Below, piece by piece: positions 36,760-48,328 of a stretch of 64,000 nucleotides of DNA (its first letter is position 1; every line of letters starts with the position of its first letter). The DNA is taken from contig NW_026947398.1 of NCBI RefSeq assembly GCF_036323735.1, positions 221,825-285,824 on the forward strand. Direction: 5' to 3'. Below the pieces are notes generated by a model. That model searched no databases and was not told where the DNA came from. It was given only the letters and a program-made list of their open reading frames with translations. Made by a program: the position numbers and the translations under genes. The stretch comes from Rattus norvegicus (Eukaryota > Chordata > Mammalia > Rodentia > Muridae).

Positions 36760-38009
36760 CTGCAGATCGTGTAGATAAATACAGGGAACATGCACAGCAA
36801 AGGCCCACACAAAGGATAGAATATGCTGAATCCCCCAATGAAGCCTGATGAAAGAGGAAATCTACAGACACTTGAAGCGCTGAATGAGGAGGAAAGCTCT
36901 CTTCAAGCTGGCCTACTAGCTATTTTCTTTCTCCCAACCATGATCGATAGACATATGACTCACTCCTTTCTGTAGTCCCCCTGTCACCTAACAACAAAAT
37001 CAGTCCAATACATGAAGAAATTGAGGACATTTTAAGTTCTTATCTGATGGGATGCAGGTAAGTCCTGGAGTCCATAGTGATTAGAACCACCAAGACTTAA
37101 TCATGCATGTTAAAGAAAAAGAGTCAGAGACCTTGATGGATGTCCAGAGAAGTAGCCCTTGTCATAATATTCCAAAGGCATGTCCAGAAATCCTCTGAAG
37201 ATAAAATTCAATACTGTACCCTGAGAGTCAAAGCTTTTATCCCTGTAGATCTTATTGGTATTCTTCCTCATTTAGAATGAAATTAAGGAAGTCATAGTAG
37301 ACCAGCTGCATGATTGACAATTCCTGGCTCTCTGCCAAAAATTCATCAAGTATTCCTGACTCTGGGTCTCTTCTTTAGGAATCCAGAGACTTCAGGTCAT
37401 AAGTCCTACTCCTAGAAGGCCTGAGGCAAGAACACCTCCTCTAGGAAGCTCCTAAGAACCAGTCCACTGCTCTCCCTCTCCCTTTCCCACCAGATAATTT
37501 ATGTGTTCAGTTCTATAACAAGAAAGTATCTTAATTTATTCTTCCTCTCTCTTTTGCCTCTCCATGCTCTCTGTTTTCTCTGTAAATAGCTTGATCATAC
37601 TGAAAAACATTTTTGTGGGTAAACCAATAAGTACTTACTAAATGCCAGAAGGGCAGTTTCTGTTTCCATTACACTAGAGACATCACAGAGACTATCGTGG
37701 AATTTCCAGCATACATTAGAATATCCAGATGAGAGTCCCCTTCAACAGCACAAAACTACCCATTAACTAGATCTTATCCAAATAAACAAGCCAAGTTGCC
37801 CTTTCAAAGATTTTTGCCTGAGACACAAGGGAAGACTTTCTATCACTGTCCCTTCTTACCCAGAGATATCACTGATCTATTGTATTTTTTACCACATTCA
37901 TGCATGAAGAGAGAAGACTCAATTTTCAAACATAGCCGACAAATTTTTGCCCTCACCTTCGGTAGCACACTCAAAATGACAAAGAAGAAAGTAAACTGAA
38001 AACATAGTT

Positions 38010-38120
38010 CAGACTGTTTGTCAGTGATTCGATGATTCAACACAGTTAATCCATCTCAGGGGACATCTTCTGTAGCTCAATGAGTAATTTATCCAAATTC
38101 TTCATCTACTCCTCCTGCTA
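38010..38120 (-). pseudogene. Second DLG5/SPEER/takusan-like coiled-coil module, decayed
   Basis: The minus strand in one frame reads MKNLDKLLIELQKMSPEMD, stop, LC, stop, then IIESLTNSLN. This parallels the family pattern E-L-x-x-E-x-Q-K-M-x-x-E-R-D-E-L-x-x-I-L-x-x-x-T-N. The internal stops show a pseudogene. It shares its core (L-x-I-E-x-Q-K-M) with the module 1.36 kb away on the same strand. They may be two exons or two gene copies. Confidence 0.5.
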
Positions 38121-38459
38121 AGTAATATTGGTAGTTTGTGTTGATGGCTTCCCAGTAGGCCATGTACATAGATAAATACAATTAAGCAAAGACTTGGGGA
38201 AGATCCACAGACTACAACAGATTGGATAGGGGGTAAAAAATACAGAAAACATACATTCTGTTAAAACTTCCTTCAGAGCCTCGAAAACTACTTATTTTAG
38301 CCATGAGGATGGTTTTGATGACATCAGTGGTACACAGTTCTGGCTACTGGTGCATTGATTAAGACAGGTGTAATTTGAGTCATCAAAAGCAAACACTCAG
38401 AGAAAACATGATGGGTCAATCTTGGAATGAGCAATTAAGTTGTCAAACTGAAGTACAGA

Positions 38460-38580
38460 GAGGTATCATGGGGAAGAAACAGACAGAGATAAAGGCAGAA
38501 AGACAGAAAGAAAGACAGAAAGACACACGCAAAAAAAAAAACACACACACACTCACACACACAAAACAAAGCAGGAATCA
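38460..38580 (+). repeat. Purine-rich and CA-rich simple sequence
   Basis: An AGACAGAAAGAAAG-type tract followed by an A run and an ACACAC/TCACAC tract. Confidence 0.85.
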
Positions 38581-38809
38581 TTGGGAAAAAGATGTTGTAT
38601 GTAGATCATTGGTATGGAGTTTCAGCCAGGGAAGAGAAGTCAAATTCTTCATTTGGGTGCCACATGTGACAACTTCTGTACTGCTGAAAGGCAGTCACTA
38701 CTACATTTATGTACAACATCCATTAGGAAAACACAGACAGGGAAGGGTAAAGTAAGGGAGGAGACTAGGTATTATTACAGGATGCATGTTTATTAAAACC
38801 CCATGTTAC

Positions 38810-38832
38810 CTTTCTCCTGATGCTGGCCGTCC
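38810..38832 (-). other. Possible micro-exon on minus strand
   Basis: On the minus strand a pyrimidine tract ends in TTTACAG, then 23 nt (GGACGGCCAGC…GAGAAAG), then GTAACA. Both splice dinucleotides fit. It lies upstream, on the minus strand, of the two coiled-coil modules, so it could belong to the same decayed gene. Short and weak evidence. Confidence 0.25.
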
Positions 38833-39184
38833 CTGTAAAGAGAAGACAGTCCATGGTCAGCCTGGCATGCATTTCTTGGATCTCTGACAATATTCCTTCC
38901 ATACATGATCCTTGGCCCCTAGGCTTGTTGTGAGTTGTTGAATATTCTACTTCTTCTCAGTTGTTAAAGTTCTAGTCTAGTAGATTTGGACATAAATTCT
39001 TTTTTCAATTGTGGTTCTCCAGTGGACAGCAAGTTCAGAACACACTGGGGTTTATGAGAGAAGCAAGTGCATAAAATGACATGAAATATGTTATCATTAG
39101 TAAAGAGTGTTGTAGGAAAGCTGAAAATAGGACAGAGAGGCAGACAGAGAAAGAGAGATGAGACAAAGAGGCAAAGACACATAC

Positions 39185-39185
<1 letters not shown>
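38833..39185. other. No recognisable feature
   Basis: No convincing gene or repeat family before the GA microsatellite. Confidence 0.45.

Positions 39186-39188
<3 letters not shown>

Positions 39189-39242
<54 letters not shown>
39189..39242 (+). repeat. (GA)n microsatellite
   Basis: A pure GA run of about 54 bp. Apparent frames across it encode only low-complexity sequence. Confidence 0.97.
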
Positions 39243-39246
<4 letters not shown>

Positions 39247-40095
39247 CTATGCCTTTTGTATAAGAAGCCAGAAAATAATTTGTCAATCTAGAAAACAAAG
39301 TATAAATGACTGCCTGTAAATCCCAGTAACTAAGAAAGAAACCTGGAGCCAGTTCTGCTATTGAGATCATACAAAATTGGTCTATACCAATGTGAGACAC
39401 TAGACTTCCTTGAGCAAATCCTTAGCTTGGAAAATGTAGTTATGGTGGTCCAAAAAAAAACACAGATTTGTCCCCTCCGTCCCCTCTCATTACTCTGATC
39501 TCCCATATCACAAGAGGATGAATGGTCTTCCACTTATCCTGAAAAGTAGCTCAAAATGAATAGCAGCTATTTTCAACGGTCCATCATCTGAGCCTACCCT
39601 TGGCTTGTGGATGGTACTCAGGAAGTGAACTGACTGATTACACTTTGCCAAGCTGGGTGTCAAAGTTCAAACATGAGACCTCATTCTGTGATTGTCAACC
39701 CTTCGATGTTTCCATTGGTAGAGCAGTGTCACAATGGCCTGATACTCTCTTGTCACTCCTTTCATATGATTCATATGACCAATTGATAGTCTGCTACAGG
39801 TTATTCACAGATCAACAGGATGCACCTTTGCTTCAGAGCCTTCATGTCTGGCCAAAGAAGCCAAAAGAAATATGTAACAGTTAACAGTGATAATGTAGCC
39901 ATGCCAGGGCATTTCCTCCAAGTTTTACTTTCAAGTGTATTATTTTATTGTAGATTATGCTACTATTTCTAGAAGGTCATGTTTGGGAGAATATTTGGAT
40001 GCTTCCTCATCCACAGTTTCTAAATTTCTTACATAGACTCCTTTCAGTGACAAGATTTCTGTAAACTTGCATAAAAATTAAAAATATAAGTAGAC
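39243..40095. other. Unassigned; one 94-codon open frame without recognised domain
   Basis: A plus-strand frame at 39600-39884 is open but has no recognised domain, no paralogue in the window and no promoter or splice evidence. I treat the stretch as non-coding. Confidence 0.4.
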
Positions 40096-40139
40096 AAACA
40101 CACACACACACAAACACACACACGGTGTATGGATATTAG

Positions 40140-40900
40140 AGAAGAGTTTATTGAAGAAAAGGTTGGTCAGTTGATTTACAATATAAAATGTGAAGGGTTT
40201 CACTAAAATCTATTACCCTAAAATGAAGAGTTAGAAAATGGGAAATAATAGTGTGTCGTGCTTCCCCCACAACTTGGCCACATGAACAATGAAGTATGAT
40301 ACAATAGATCTCCATGATCAAAGCAAAAGATCAGGAACGTACACAGTCAATTGAATGTGAATACAGCTCATCGCTCTGATCCTGAATGGAAGACTTCAGG
40401 TGATTCCCACACCTCTCCTGCATAGTATTTCATTGCAGTCCAATGCTAGCACACTGAAGGATATTCAAGAACATTCCTGAGAGGTGATATTTTTAATTAG
40501 CTTCATATAGATATGAAGCAAGAGTGTCAGCATTCCCAGAGCTCTGTTGTGCAGGGGGTGCTGATTTCCTCTGGATCCCTTAGCAATGCTTCAGAAATCC
40601 AAGAGGTTAGCCTTCTCAGGCCTATTCACAGCTGCACATGGTATATCTTGGCTTCACAACACCACAGCCTGTAGTTAAAGAAGTCAGGATGAAAACTGCA
40701 ATCTCCCCCAGCCTACATTTCTTTGACTGATGCCCACAATCACAGATAAGTCTCTCTAGACCCACTACTATAGATAGGGATGCTTGTAGGGAGTATAACA
40801 TGGTTGTTTAGTTTTCCCAATTACTGTCAGGAAGTCAGGAAGGAGCCACTCCGTGTTCTAGTTTACTAACTGACAGTTCTTCACTGTAGTAGGAAACTGT
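40140..40900 (-). other. Candidate 3' UTR / terminal exon, minus strand
   Basis: The minus strand has mixed-composition, non-L1 sequence ending in AATAAA (complement at 40147-40152). The hexamer is followed within about 25 nt by a GT-rich tract, the complement of the CA tract at 40098-40125. A poly(A) signal plus a GT-rich element is the normal arrangement of a mammalian cleavage site. The two coiled-coil modules lie further downstream on the same strand, so this would be the 3' end of a separate copy or gene. No coding part is identified. Confidence 0.3.
40147..40152 (-). terminator. Putative poly(A) signal AATAAA with GT-rich downstream element
   Basis: See the candidate 3' UTR entry. The downstream tract at 40098-40125 is GTGTGT-rich on the minus strand. 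Confidence 0.35.
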
Positions 40901-40917
40901 CTTCCAAAGGATACTGT

Positions 40918-42445
40918 TAGGACAAAACAGCAAGGAGCAGATTTGGAAAAGGTCTATACCAATCCTCCATCTGATGGAGGGCTATTACCAATATATACAA
41001 AGAACTCATAAGTTAGACTTCTGAGAGACAAATAACCCTATTAAAATTATGTTCCAGAATTAAACAAAGATTTCTCAACCGAGGAAAATCAAATATCTGA
41101 GAAGCATCTAAAGAAATGTTCAACGTACTTAGTCATCAAGGAAATGTAAATGAAAACAACCCTGAGATTCCATCTCACACATGTAAGAATGTCTGAAGTA
41201 AAAAACTCAGGAGACAGCAGATATTGATAAAGTTGTCAAGAGGAGGAATGATCTTTCTTCATTGGTGGGATTAAAAATTGATTCAACCATTCTGGAAATG
41301 AGTCTGGAGATTCCTCAAAAAATTGGAAATTTCACTACCTGAGGACCCAGATATACCTATGCTGGGCATTAACCAAAGCATGCTCCAACAAACAAAAAAG
41401 ACACGTTCAACTATGTTCATAGCAGCCTTATTCATGATACCAGGAGCTAGAAGGAACCCTAACTGCACAAATCATAGGAATGGATACAGAAAATATAGTA
41501 TTTCTACACAATGGTGTACTATTCAGCTATTAAAAGCAAAGATTTCAAGAAATTCATAGACAAATGGATTGAAATAGAAAATGTAATACTAACTGAGGTA
41601 ACAACCACAGAAACACACACATGGTATGAAATCACCAAAAATAGATATTGCCGCAAAAGCTCAAATTACCGAAGATGCAGACTACAGACCACTGGAAGCC
41701 CAAGAAGGACTCCCAAAATGTGCTTGCTTCACTCTTTTTTAAAAGGGGGAACAAAAATATCTATGAAATTAGAGGAGAAACTGAAGGATCCCATTCTGAG
41801 CATTACATCCTCATGGAAAATATACATTTATATATATATATATATATGCATATATATATGTGTATATATATATATGTATATATATTATAATAAATATTAT
41901 ATATATATACATATCACGAAAACCAGATAAGATTGAAGAAGCTAAGAAGTGCATGCTGCAAGTAACCAGATATAGATCTTTCTTGAGAGACACAGTTGGA
42001 ATCTGTCAAATACAGAAGTGAATGCTTGTGGCACAGAAGTGAACTGAAAACGGACATATTCTTGGTATAGTTTGAGAAAGGATTACAAGAGCTGAAGGAG
42101 ATTTCAACCCTATAAGAACAACAATGCAATTGAACAAGAGCTTTCTGACACTAGACCAATATTCAAAGACTGTACATGGACAGACCTATGGCTCCAACTG
42201 CATATATAGCAGAGGATGGCCTTGTTGGGAACCAATGGAAGGACAATTTCCTGGTCCAACCTAGGTTTAACTCTCAGTTCAAGGGAATATCAAGGTGCAC
42301 TAAGCGATGTAATAGAAGAAGGGTAGGGGCACTAGTTAGATCTCTTATGGACAGGGACCTGGGAAAGAAAATAAAAGTTGAAATGCAAATATAGAAATAT
42401 CCAATTAAAAAAATAATAAAATTTGCTAAAAATTAAAAAAAAGAA
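40918..42445 (+). mobile_element. L1 (ORF2 C-terminus plus 3' UTR), longest copy of the array's L1
   Basis: ORF2 C-terminal sequence starts near 40920. It includes words for the HLKKCSTYLVIKE-type region near 41110 and the MVYYSAIKSKDFKKF tail at 41511-41560. It continues through a TA-rich tract (41830-41912) into the same 3' UTR and A-rich tail found in the array units. The DNA after its tail (CTGTCAGCTAAT near 42465) is the same as after the L1 in every unit. It is therefore the same insertion, retaining about 900 bp more 5' L1 sequence. Confidence 0.88.
41830..41912 (+). repeat. TA-rich microsatellite within the longest array L1
   Basis: A TA run with GCATAT and GTATAT interruptions between the ORF2 end and the ACCAGATAAGATTG word. 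Confidence 0.95.
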
Positions 42446-42952
42446 AGAAAATTAAGAAAAGAAATCTGTCAGCTAATTACACATATTGACTCAGAAATCT
42501 AAAGGCTCACTGTCAGGGAATGGTAATCAGAGTAATACTAGTGGAAATACTAAGATGATGAAGTCTCAACTAGAAGCACTTCTCTCTCCCAGATGTCAGT
42601 GTCAGACACAAATTGCACAATAGATATCCAAAGCATGGAGGTGTTTATACTGAGATGAGGACACAATACATGCCTTTGGCTTCTTCCTTAGCACCTTTTT
42701 CTTCAGGGCAAAAATAATAAAAGCCAAGAGCTCTCAGGTAAACAACTGTGCCCATTCCAAACCGTGCTTTTTGGAATGAAGAAATTAATGATTTAAAGTC
42801 TCTGAATTTCAGGAACCATTAAAATGAGGAAAGTGCAGATGCTTTGAAAAGTATGACACCTCCCAATTCCCGTATGTGGAAGGCTGAGATAAAGGCTGTC
42901 ACCTCAGTGGAACCACTCAACCTCTACCCAGGAATAACTGAGTATTACCAAG
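42446..42952 (+). repeat. Post-L1 half of an array unit (start of second block)
   Basis: It is collinear with the part of each unit between the L1 tail and the TATACCAAGA block. It includes GACTCAGAAATCTAAAGG near 42490 and the decayed reading-frame region near 42710-42930. The coding-like frame is broken here (AAACCGTGCTTTTTGG). Confidence 0.88.
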
Positions 42953-45900
42953 GACCATGTATTTCTTCCTTTTTTATATGAAGATAGAAGGCCAGCTTCC
43001 TGTTCCCCATCTCTGATATCTTCAATCTCTGTGTTCTCCCTCCCAAATAGCTGTTTACCTTGAATAGAAGGGTAATTGTAAACCCTAGAGGTACTGAAGG
43101 AATATACGAGGTGCAGTTGAAGACATGACAACACTTGTGACATCACAGAAGAAGCTAGGGCTCTCTAGGACGCAAGAGATTTTTCAGGGAGGGCCTAATG
43201 ATGATGTCATTGAGAACTGCCATGGCCTACCTGCTGAAAAGCTTTCCTTACATTGACCAGATTCAAGGGTGCCTTTTACAGGAGTGTCTCCTGTGACACA
43301 GAGGAAACCTTTATGTACTACATCTTTCTACAGCTACAGACCTCATTTGCTTCATTAGTGGTTACATGTTCTGAATAGAGAAAGTTAGTCAGGGGCTTGG
43401 CATGGGTAGAAATGTTCTAGGAATGTGGTGTGGAGGAGATTCTTCTGGATAATAATTTTATTCAGTGAACCATTCCTGTAACATATGATTCAATTTCTTA
43501 GGTTTTCTCTTTTTTCCAAAGTCTAGTGTTTTCACTACAGACCTTTAATTGAGTGAATATTTTTTTTTACATTTTCTTATTGTACATTCCTTTATATGGG
43601 ACTTTATATTCCTGAATGTGTATTCAAAAATTTGTTTTCCAATTCAAGTTTTTGCAATGATTTTGGCAACAAAGAGGGCTCAGCTATAGAGTGAATATGA
43701 CAGTGTAAATATTGTGGACCTCCTCCAAATTAAAAACTCCCTAATCCTTATTTTATCCAACAATTACCAGACATCAGTAAAGCAAAGAACAACATGGATT
43801 ACATAGTGTGGTTGTGTAGTTCCATTAGATATCATTCTCTAATATCTACCTTCATGTGTTCACATGGCCAGACTTGAGGGTTTTAGATGTTTTACCATAA
43901 CTCTTTCTTCAGGAAAAACATAAAATATAGGAGGAGGGTCAGGGAGAGGAATGGCTTGAGGTCCAGGGAAACCTCAACATCAATAGTTTCATCAGAAAAG
44001 GAGGAAGTCTATTTGGCACTGTCATTTGTGGATTCTACATTCTTTACCTAGTTGCTCAGAATGCATGTTAAAATTCCTCATTACCTCCAAGCTTTAGGAG
44101 ACACCAAATGTGTATATATTCCACCAATATGTGTGTGTATGCTACCAAAACTAGGTATGATTGATGAAGGTAGAAGTGCATCCTGCCCGGAACTTTATAC
44201 AGATCTTCCCTGAGAGACACAGCTAGAGCATGTCAAATACAGCAGTGAGTGATAGTGGCAAACCAGTGACCTTTAAATGCACCTTTTGTTAGTAAATTTT
44301 GAGAAAGGATTACAGGAGCTGTGTAAGTTAGGGGTCTGAGGGTACCTGTTAGAGAAATGGGGACAAGCAACGTGAAGAAGGACACCAAGACAAGAGTCTG
44401 AACCACACGTCAATTTTATTTTTCACCATAGCTGAATTTATACTGTAACAGGGGTAACAGAGGGAGGGGGAAGTAAGAAACACTTATGTAGGACAAGGAC
44501 AAAATATTCATGTGGTCAGAAAATCGGGCAATGTTGACAGGATGTCAGAAAGTTCACAGATTTGTCATATTATTAGTCATCAGGACAACTTTATCATATT
44601 ATTATTTTTCTTAACCACCAGATTTGTAATAGGCTCCTGCACCTGGCTGGGGATTTTGCATGAACCCAGTCATACTTAATTCTAACCATAATAATAACAT
44701 CAACAACATAGGTCTTCAATGACATCAATCCCAACATCTCCCCCTTCCTATACTCAAGAGAATATGTGTCAAATGGCCATGCTTATCCTGGAATGAACCC
44801 CTCCAGAACTTTGTCGGTCTTAGGTTGGAGTGATATTTGTCACATGGCCAAGAGACTCTTTTAGCCAGGGTCCGTCATGGGATAAGGCAGCAAGTAATGG
44901 CGCCCACCAGTCACATGTCTTTGGCCCTTTATTCATGAATATATCACTCTCTTACCAGTAATTGACTGTCCAGCTTTGCACACAGGAGTGACAATTTCTT
45001 GATTTTTCAGCAAAGGCATCAGGACAGTAGGCAGAAAAGAATGTTGGCCTCATTTGACTGAAGGACAAAAATATTCTTACCTGGGGTGGGAGGAGATGTG
45101 TAGGTGAGCTTGTCCCTCATCAAAGCCTCTTCCATAGCTAGCCTATGATAATATACCTGAATACAGAACTGCCACTTAATCATATCTATTGACTCAGAAA
45201 TCTAAAGGGTCATTGTCAGGTGAATAATAGTCAGAGCAGCACAAGAGTATATATGTGCAGCACAAAACAAGGTAAGATTGAAGAAGTTAAGAAGTAGTGC
45301 ATGCTGCCAGGAACCAGATATAGATATTTCCTGGCAGGCAAAACTAGAGCATGTCAAATAGCGAAGTGAATGCTAGTGCCAAACCAGTGAACTGAAAATG
45401 GACCTTTTGTTGGTAGATTTTGAGAAAGGATTACAAGAGCTAATTGTGCTTTCAATCACATAAGAACAACAAAGTCAATGAACCAGAGCGTTCTGGAACT
45501 AAAACAATAATCAAAAACTGTTTGTGGACAGACCTCTGGCTCCAAATGCATATGTAGCATAGGATGGTCTTGCACAAATGGAAGGAGAAGCCCTTAGTCC
45601 TCCCTAGGTTTGACTGATAGTTCAAGGAAATGTCAAGGGACAGTAAGGGGTATTAGAGGAGAAGGGGAGTGGGACTAGTTAGAGATCTTTTGGACAGAAA
45701 AGTGGGAAAGGAAATAACATTTGAAATGTAAATATAGAAATAAGCAATTAAAAATACAATTAAGTTTTTAAAATAATAAAAAATGAAAGAAATAAAAGAA
45801 AAGACAACTTCTAGCAAATCACATCTATGGTCTAAGAAATGTAAAGATTCACTGTCAGGGAATAGTAGTCAGAGTAATACTAGTCAAAAGATTGAGATGA

Positions 45901-46295
45901 TGAGGTCTCAACTAGAAGCACTTCTCTCTCCCAGATATCAGTGTCAGACACAAACTTCACTATATGTATCCAAATAATGGAGGAGTTTACTCTGAACTGA
46001 GGACACAATACTTGTCTTTCTTTTCTTCCTTAGGAGGGTTTTTTTCTGGACAAAAAGAGTAAAAGCCATGAGCTGTCAGGAAAACAAATGTGCCAAGATG
46101 AAAATCTGTCCTTTGGAATAAAGAAAGTAATGATATAAACTCTCTGACTTTCAGGAACCATAACAAGCAGGGAAGTCCAGATTCTACTGAGAGGCTCCAA
46201 TCTCCTTATTCCCATATGTGGAAGGCTCAGATCAAGGCTATCACTTCAATGATGCCACTCAATGACTACCCATGTTTCACTGAGCTTTCACATAT
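42952..46295 (+). repeat. Tandem array unit 7, rearranged, with ERV fragment
   Basis: Collinear to 44321 with CRE-like sites near 43136 and 43201. The L1 remnant (44138-44321) is then interrupted by ERV-derived sequence (44322-45155). About 80 bp of post-L1 unit sequence follows (45163-45243). A second start of the L1 3' UTR comes next (45246-45785) and then the normal post-L1 half. The order shows a partial duplication inside the unit as well as an insertion. Confidence 0.85.
44322..45155 (-). mobile_element. ERVK-like fragment (LTR plus internal sequence)
   Basis: The segment is absent from all other units. Plus-strand CAATTTTATTTTTCACC near 44412 is the complement of an AATAAA-containing LTR R region. 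AACATCTCCCCCTTCCTATA near 44732 resembles the internal sequence next to LTRs in rodent class II ERVs, read in complement. I infer a minus-strand ERV remnant. No gag, pol or env frame is intact. Ends and family are uncertain. Confidence 0.45.
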
Positions 46296-46543
46296 ACCAC
46301 ATCTTCCTTCATTTCTTCATACAAGACAGTAGGCCAGCTTCCTTCGCCCATCTCTGATCTCTTCATGCTCTTTTTTCTCCCTCTCAACTGGCTGTTTACT
46401 CTGAATTACAGGCGAATTAGTAAACCCTAGAGGTACTGAAGGGATATCTGAGAGGCATTTGCAGTCACAAGAACACTTGTGACATCACAGAAGAAGCAAG
46501 GGCTCTCCAGGATACAAGAGATTTTTCAGGGAGGGCCTAATGA

Positions 46544-46551
46544 TGACGTCA
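46544..46551. promoter_or_regulatory. Canonical CRE palindrome TGACGTCA in unit 8
   Basis: The full 8 bp cAMP-response element sits about 65 bp after a TGACATCA and 18 bp before a GCCATAGCC, the position of GCCATGGCC in other units. Most other units carry TGATGTCA here, a product expected from methyl-CpG deamination of this site. Activity is inference. Confidence 0.45.
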
Positions 46552-47430
46552 CTGAGAACTGCCATAGCCTACCTGCTGAACAGATTTCCTTACATTGACC
46601 AGATTTGGAGGTGCACTTTCCTGGAGAATCTCCTGTGGAAACCTTTACATTTTACATCTCTCTATTCTAGGGAATTCTCTCTGCTTCATTAGTGATTACG
46701 GCTCTGAATGGAGAAAGTTCCTCAGGGGCATGGCAAGGGTAGAAAAGATATAGGAGCAAGGAGTGAAGGAGATTCTTCTGGAGATTAATTTTATAACCAG
46801 GTCCAATCCTGTGACATTCAATTCTATTCCCTAGGTTTCCTCAGTTTTCCATGTGCCAGTATTTTACATACAGACCTTTAAATGAGTGAATATTTTTTAC
46901 ATTTTTTGATTGTACATTCATTAACAGTGGACATTATATACATTCCTGCATGCGTACTCAAAATTTCATATTTCCAATTTCTTTTATTTTTTGCAATGAA
47001 TTCGGAAAAAAACTTGGCTCTATTGAGTCAATACAACAGTGGAAATATTGTGTACATAAGTCAAGTGATCAAATCCCAAATCCTTATTTTATCGAAAAAT
47101 TACCAGACATCAATAAAACAAAGGACCTCATGGACTATAAATTCAGTTCTCTATTCATATTTGTAATCTGTACTACACTATCTACCTTCCTGTGTACCCA
47201 TGGCCAGCCTTGAAGGTTTTAAATATTTTACCATGATTCTTTCTTAAAGCTAAATATAAGGAACAGGAGGATGGGCAGGGTTAGGAAAGCTTGAGGAACA
47301 GTGAAACCTCAACTTCAAGTACAGGAGGGAGTCTATTTAACATTGTCCTTTGTAAATTCTACATTCTTGAACTAGTTGCACAGAATCCACGTTAACATTC
47401 CACCTAAACAAACACCTGTAGGCACAAAAA

Positions 47431-47432
<2 letters not shown>

Positions 47433-47482
<50 letters not shown>

Positions 47483-47492
47483 TATATATATA
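47433..47492 (+). repeat. (TA)n microsatellite at L1 junction, unit 8
   Basis: A TA run just before the L1 remnant. Confidence 0.95.
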
Positions 47493-48328
47493 CATACAGC
47501 TGCCAATAATAGGTAAGATTGATGAAGCTAAGAAGTGCATTTTGCCAGAAAATGGATATAGATATGATTTGAGAGACACAGCTAGAGCATGTCAAATACA
47601 AAAGTGTATGCTAGTGGCAAACCAGTGAACTGAAAATGGACCTCATGTTGGTAGATTTTGAGAAAGGCTAACAAGAGCTGAAGGTACTTTCAACCCCATA
47701 AGAACAGCAATGTTAATGAACCAAAATTTTCTGGTATGAGACTAATATTGAAAGAATGAACGTGAACAGACCTATGTCTCCAACTGCATATGTAGCAGAG
47801 AATGGCCTTGTTGGGCACCAATGGAAGAAGAAACCCTTGGTCCTCCCTTGGTTTGATTCAGATTTATTGAAAATTTGAAGGGACAATAAGAGGGTTATAG
47901 AAGAAGTGGATAGGGACCGGTTAGGGATCTTATGGGAGGAAACTCTTAAAGGAAATAATATTATAATTTTAAATAGAGAAATACATATTTAGAAAAACAA
48001 ATAAAATTTGTAGAAAATTAAAAAAAAGAAATATAAGAAATGAAAACAGCCAGCTAATCACAGCTATTGACACAGAAATCTAATGGGTCACTGTCAGGGA
48101 TTGGTAGTCACAGATATAATATTGGAAAGACTGAGATGGTGAAGTCTCAATTAGAAGCACTTCTCTCTCCCAGATATCAGTGTCAGACTCAAACTTCACT
48201 ATAGATATAGAAATCATGGAGGAGTTTACTCTGAGCTAGGGATACAATACTTGTCCTTCCCTTCTTCCTTAGGTCCTTTTACTTTTGGTCAAAAAGAATA
48301 TAACCCATGAGCTCTCAGGAAGAAAATT

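Noticed and set aside
36591..36848. 85-codon plus-strand frame with hydrophobic stretch
   Set aside because: It lies antisense to the coiled-coil module at 36665-36759, which explains its openness. The hydrophobic look comes from complementing Glu/Lys/Gln codons.
39600..39884. 94-codon plus-strand frame
   Set aside because: No domain, paralogue, splice or promoter evidence. The length is compatible with chance in this composition.
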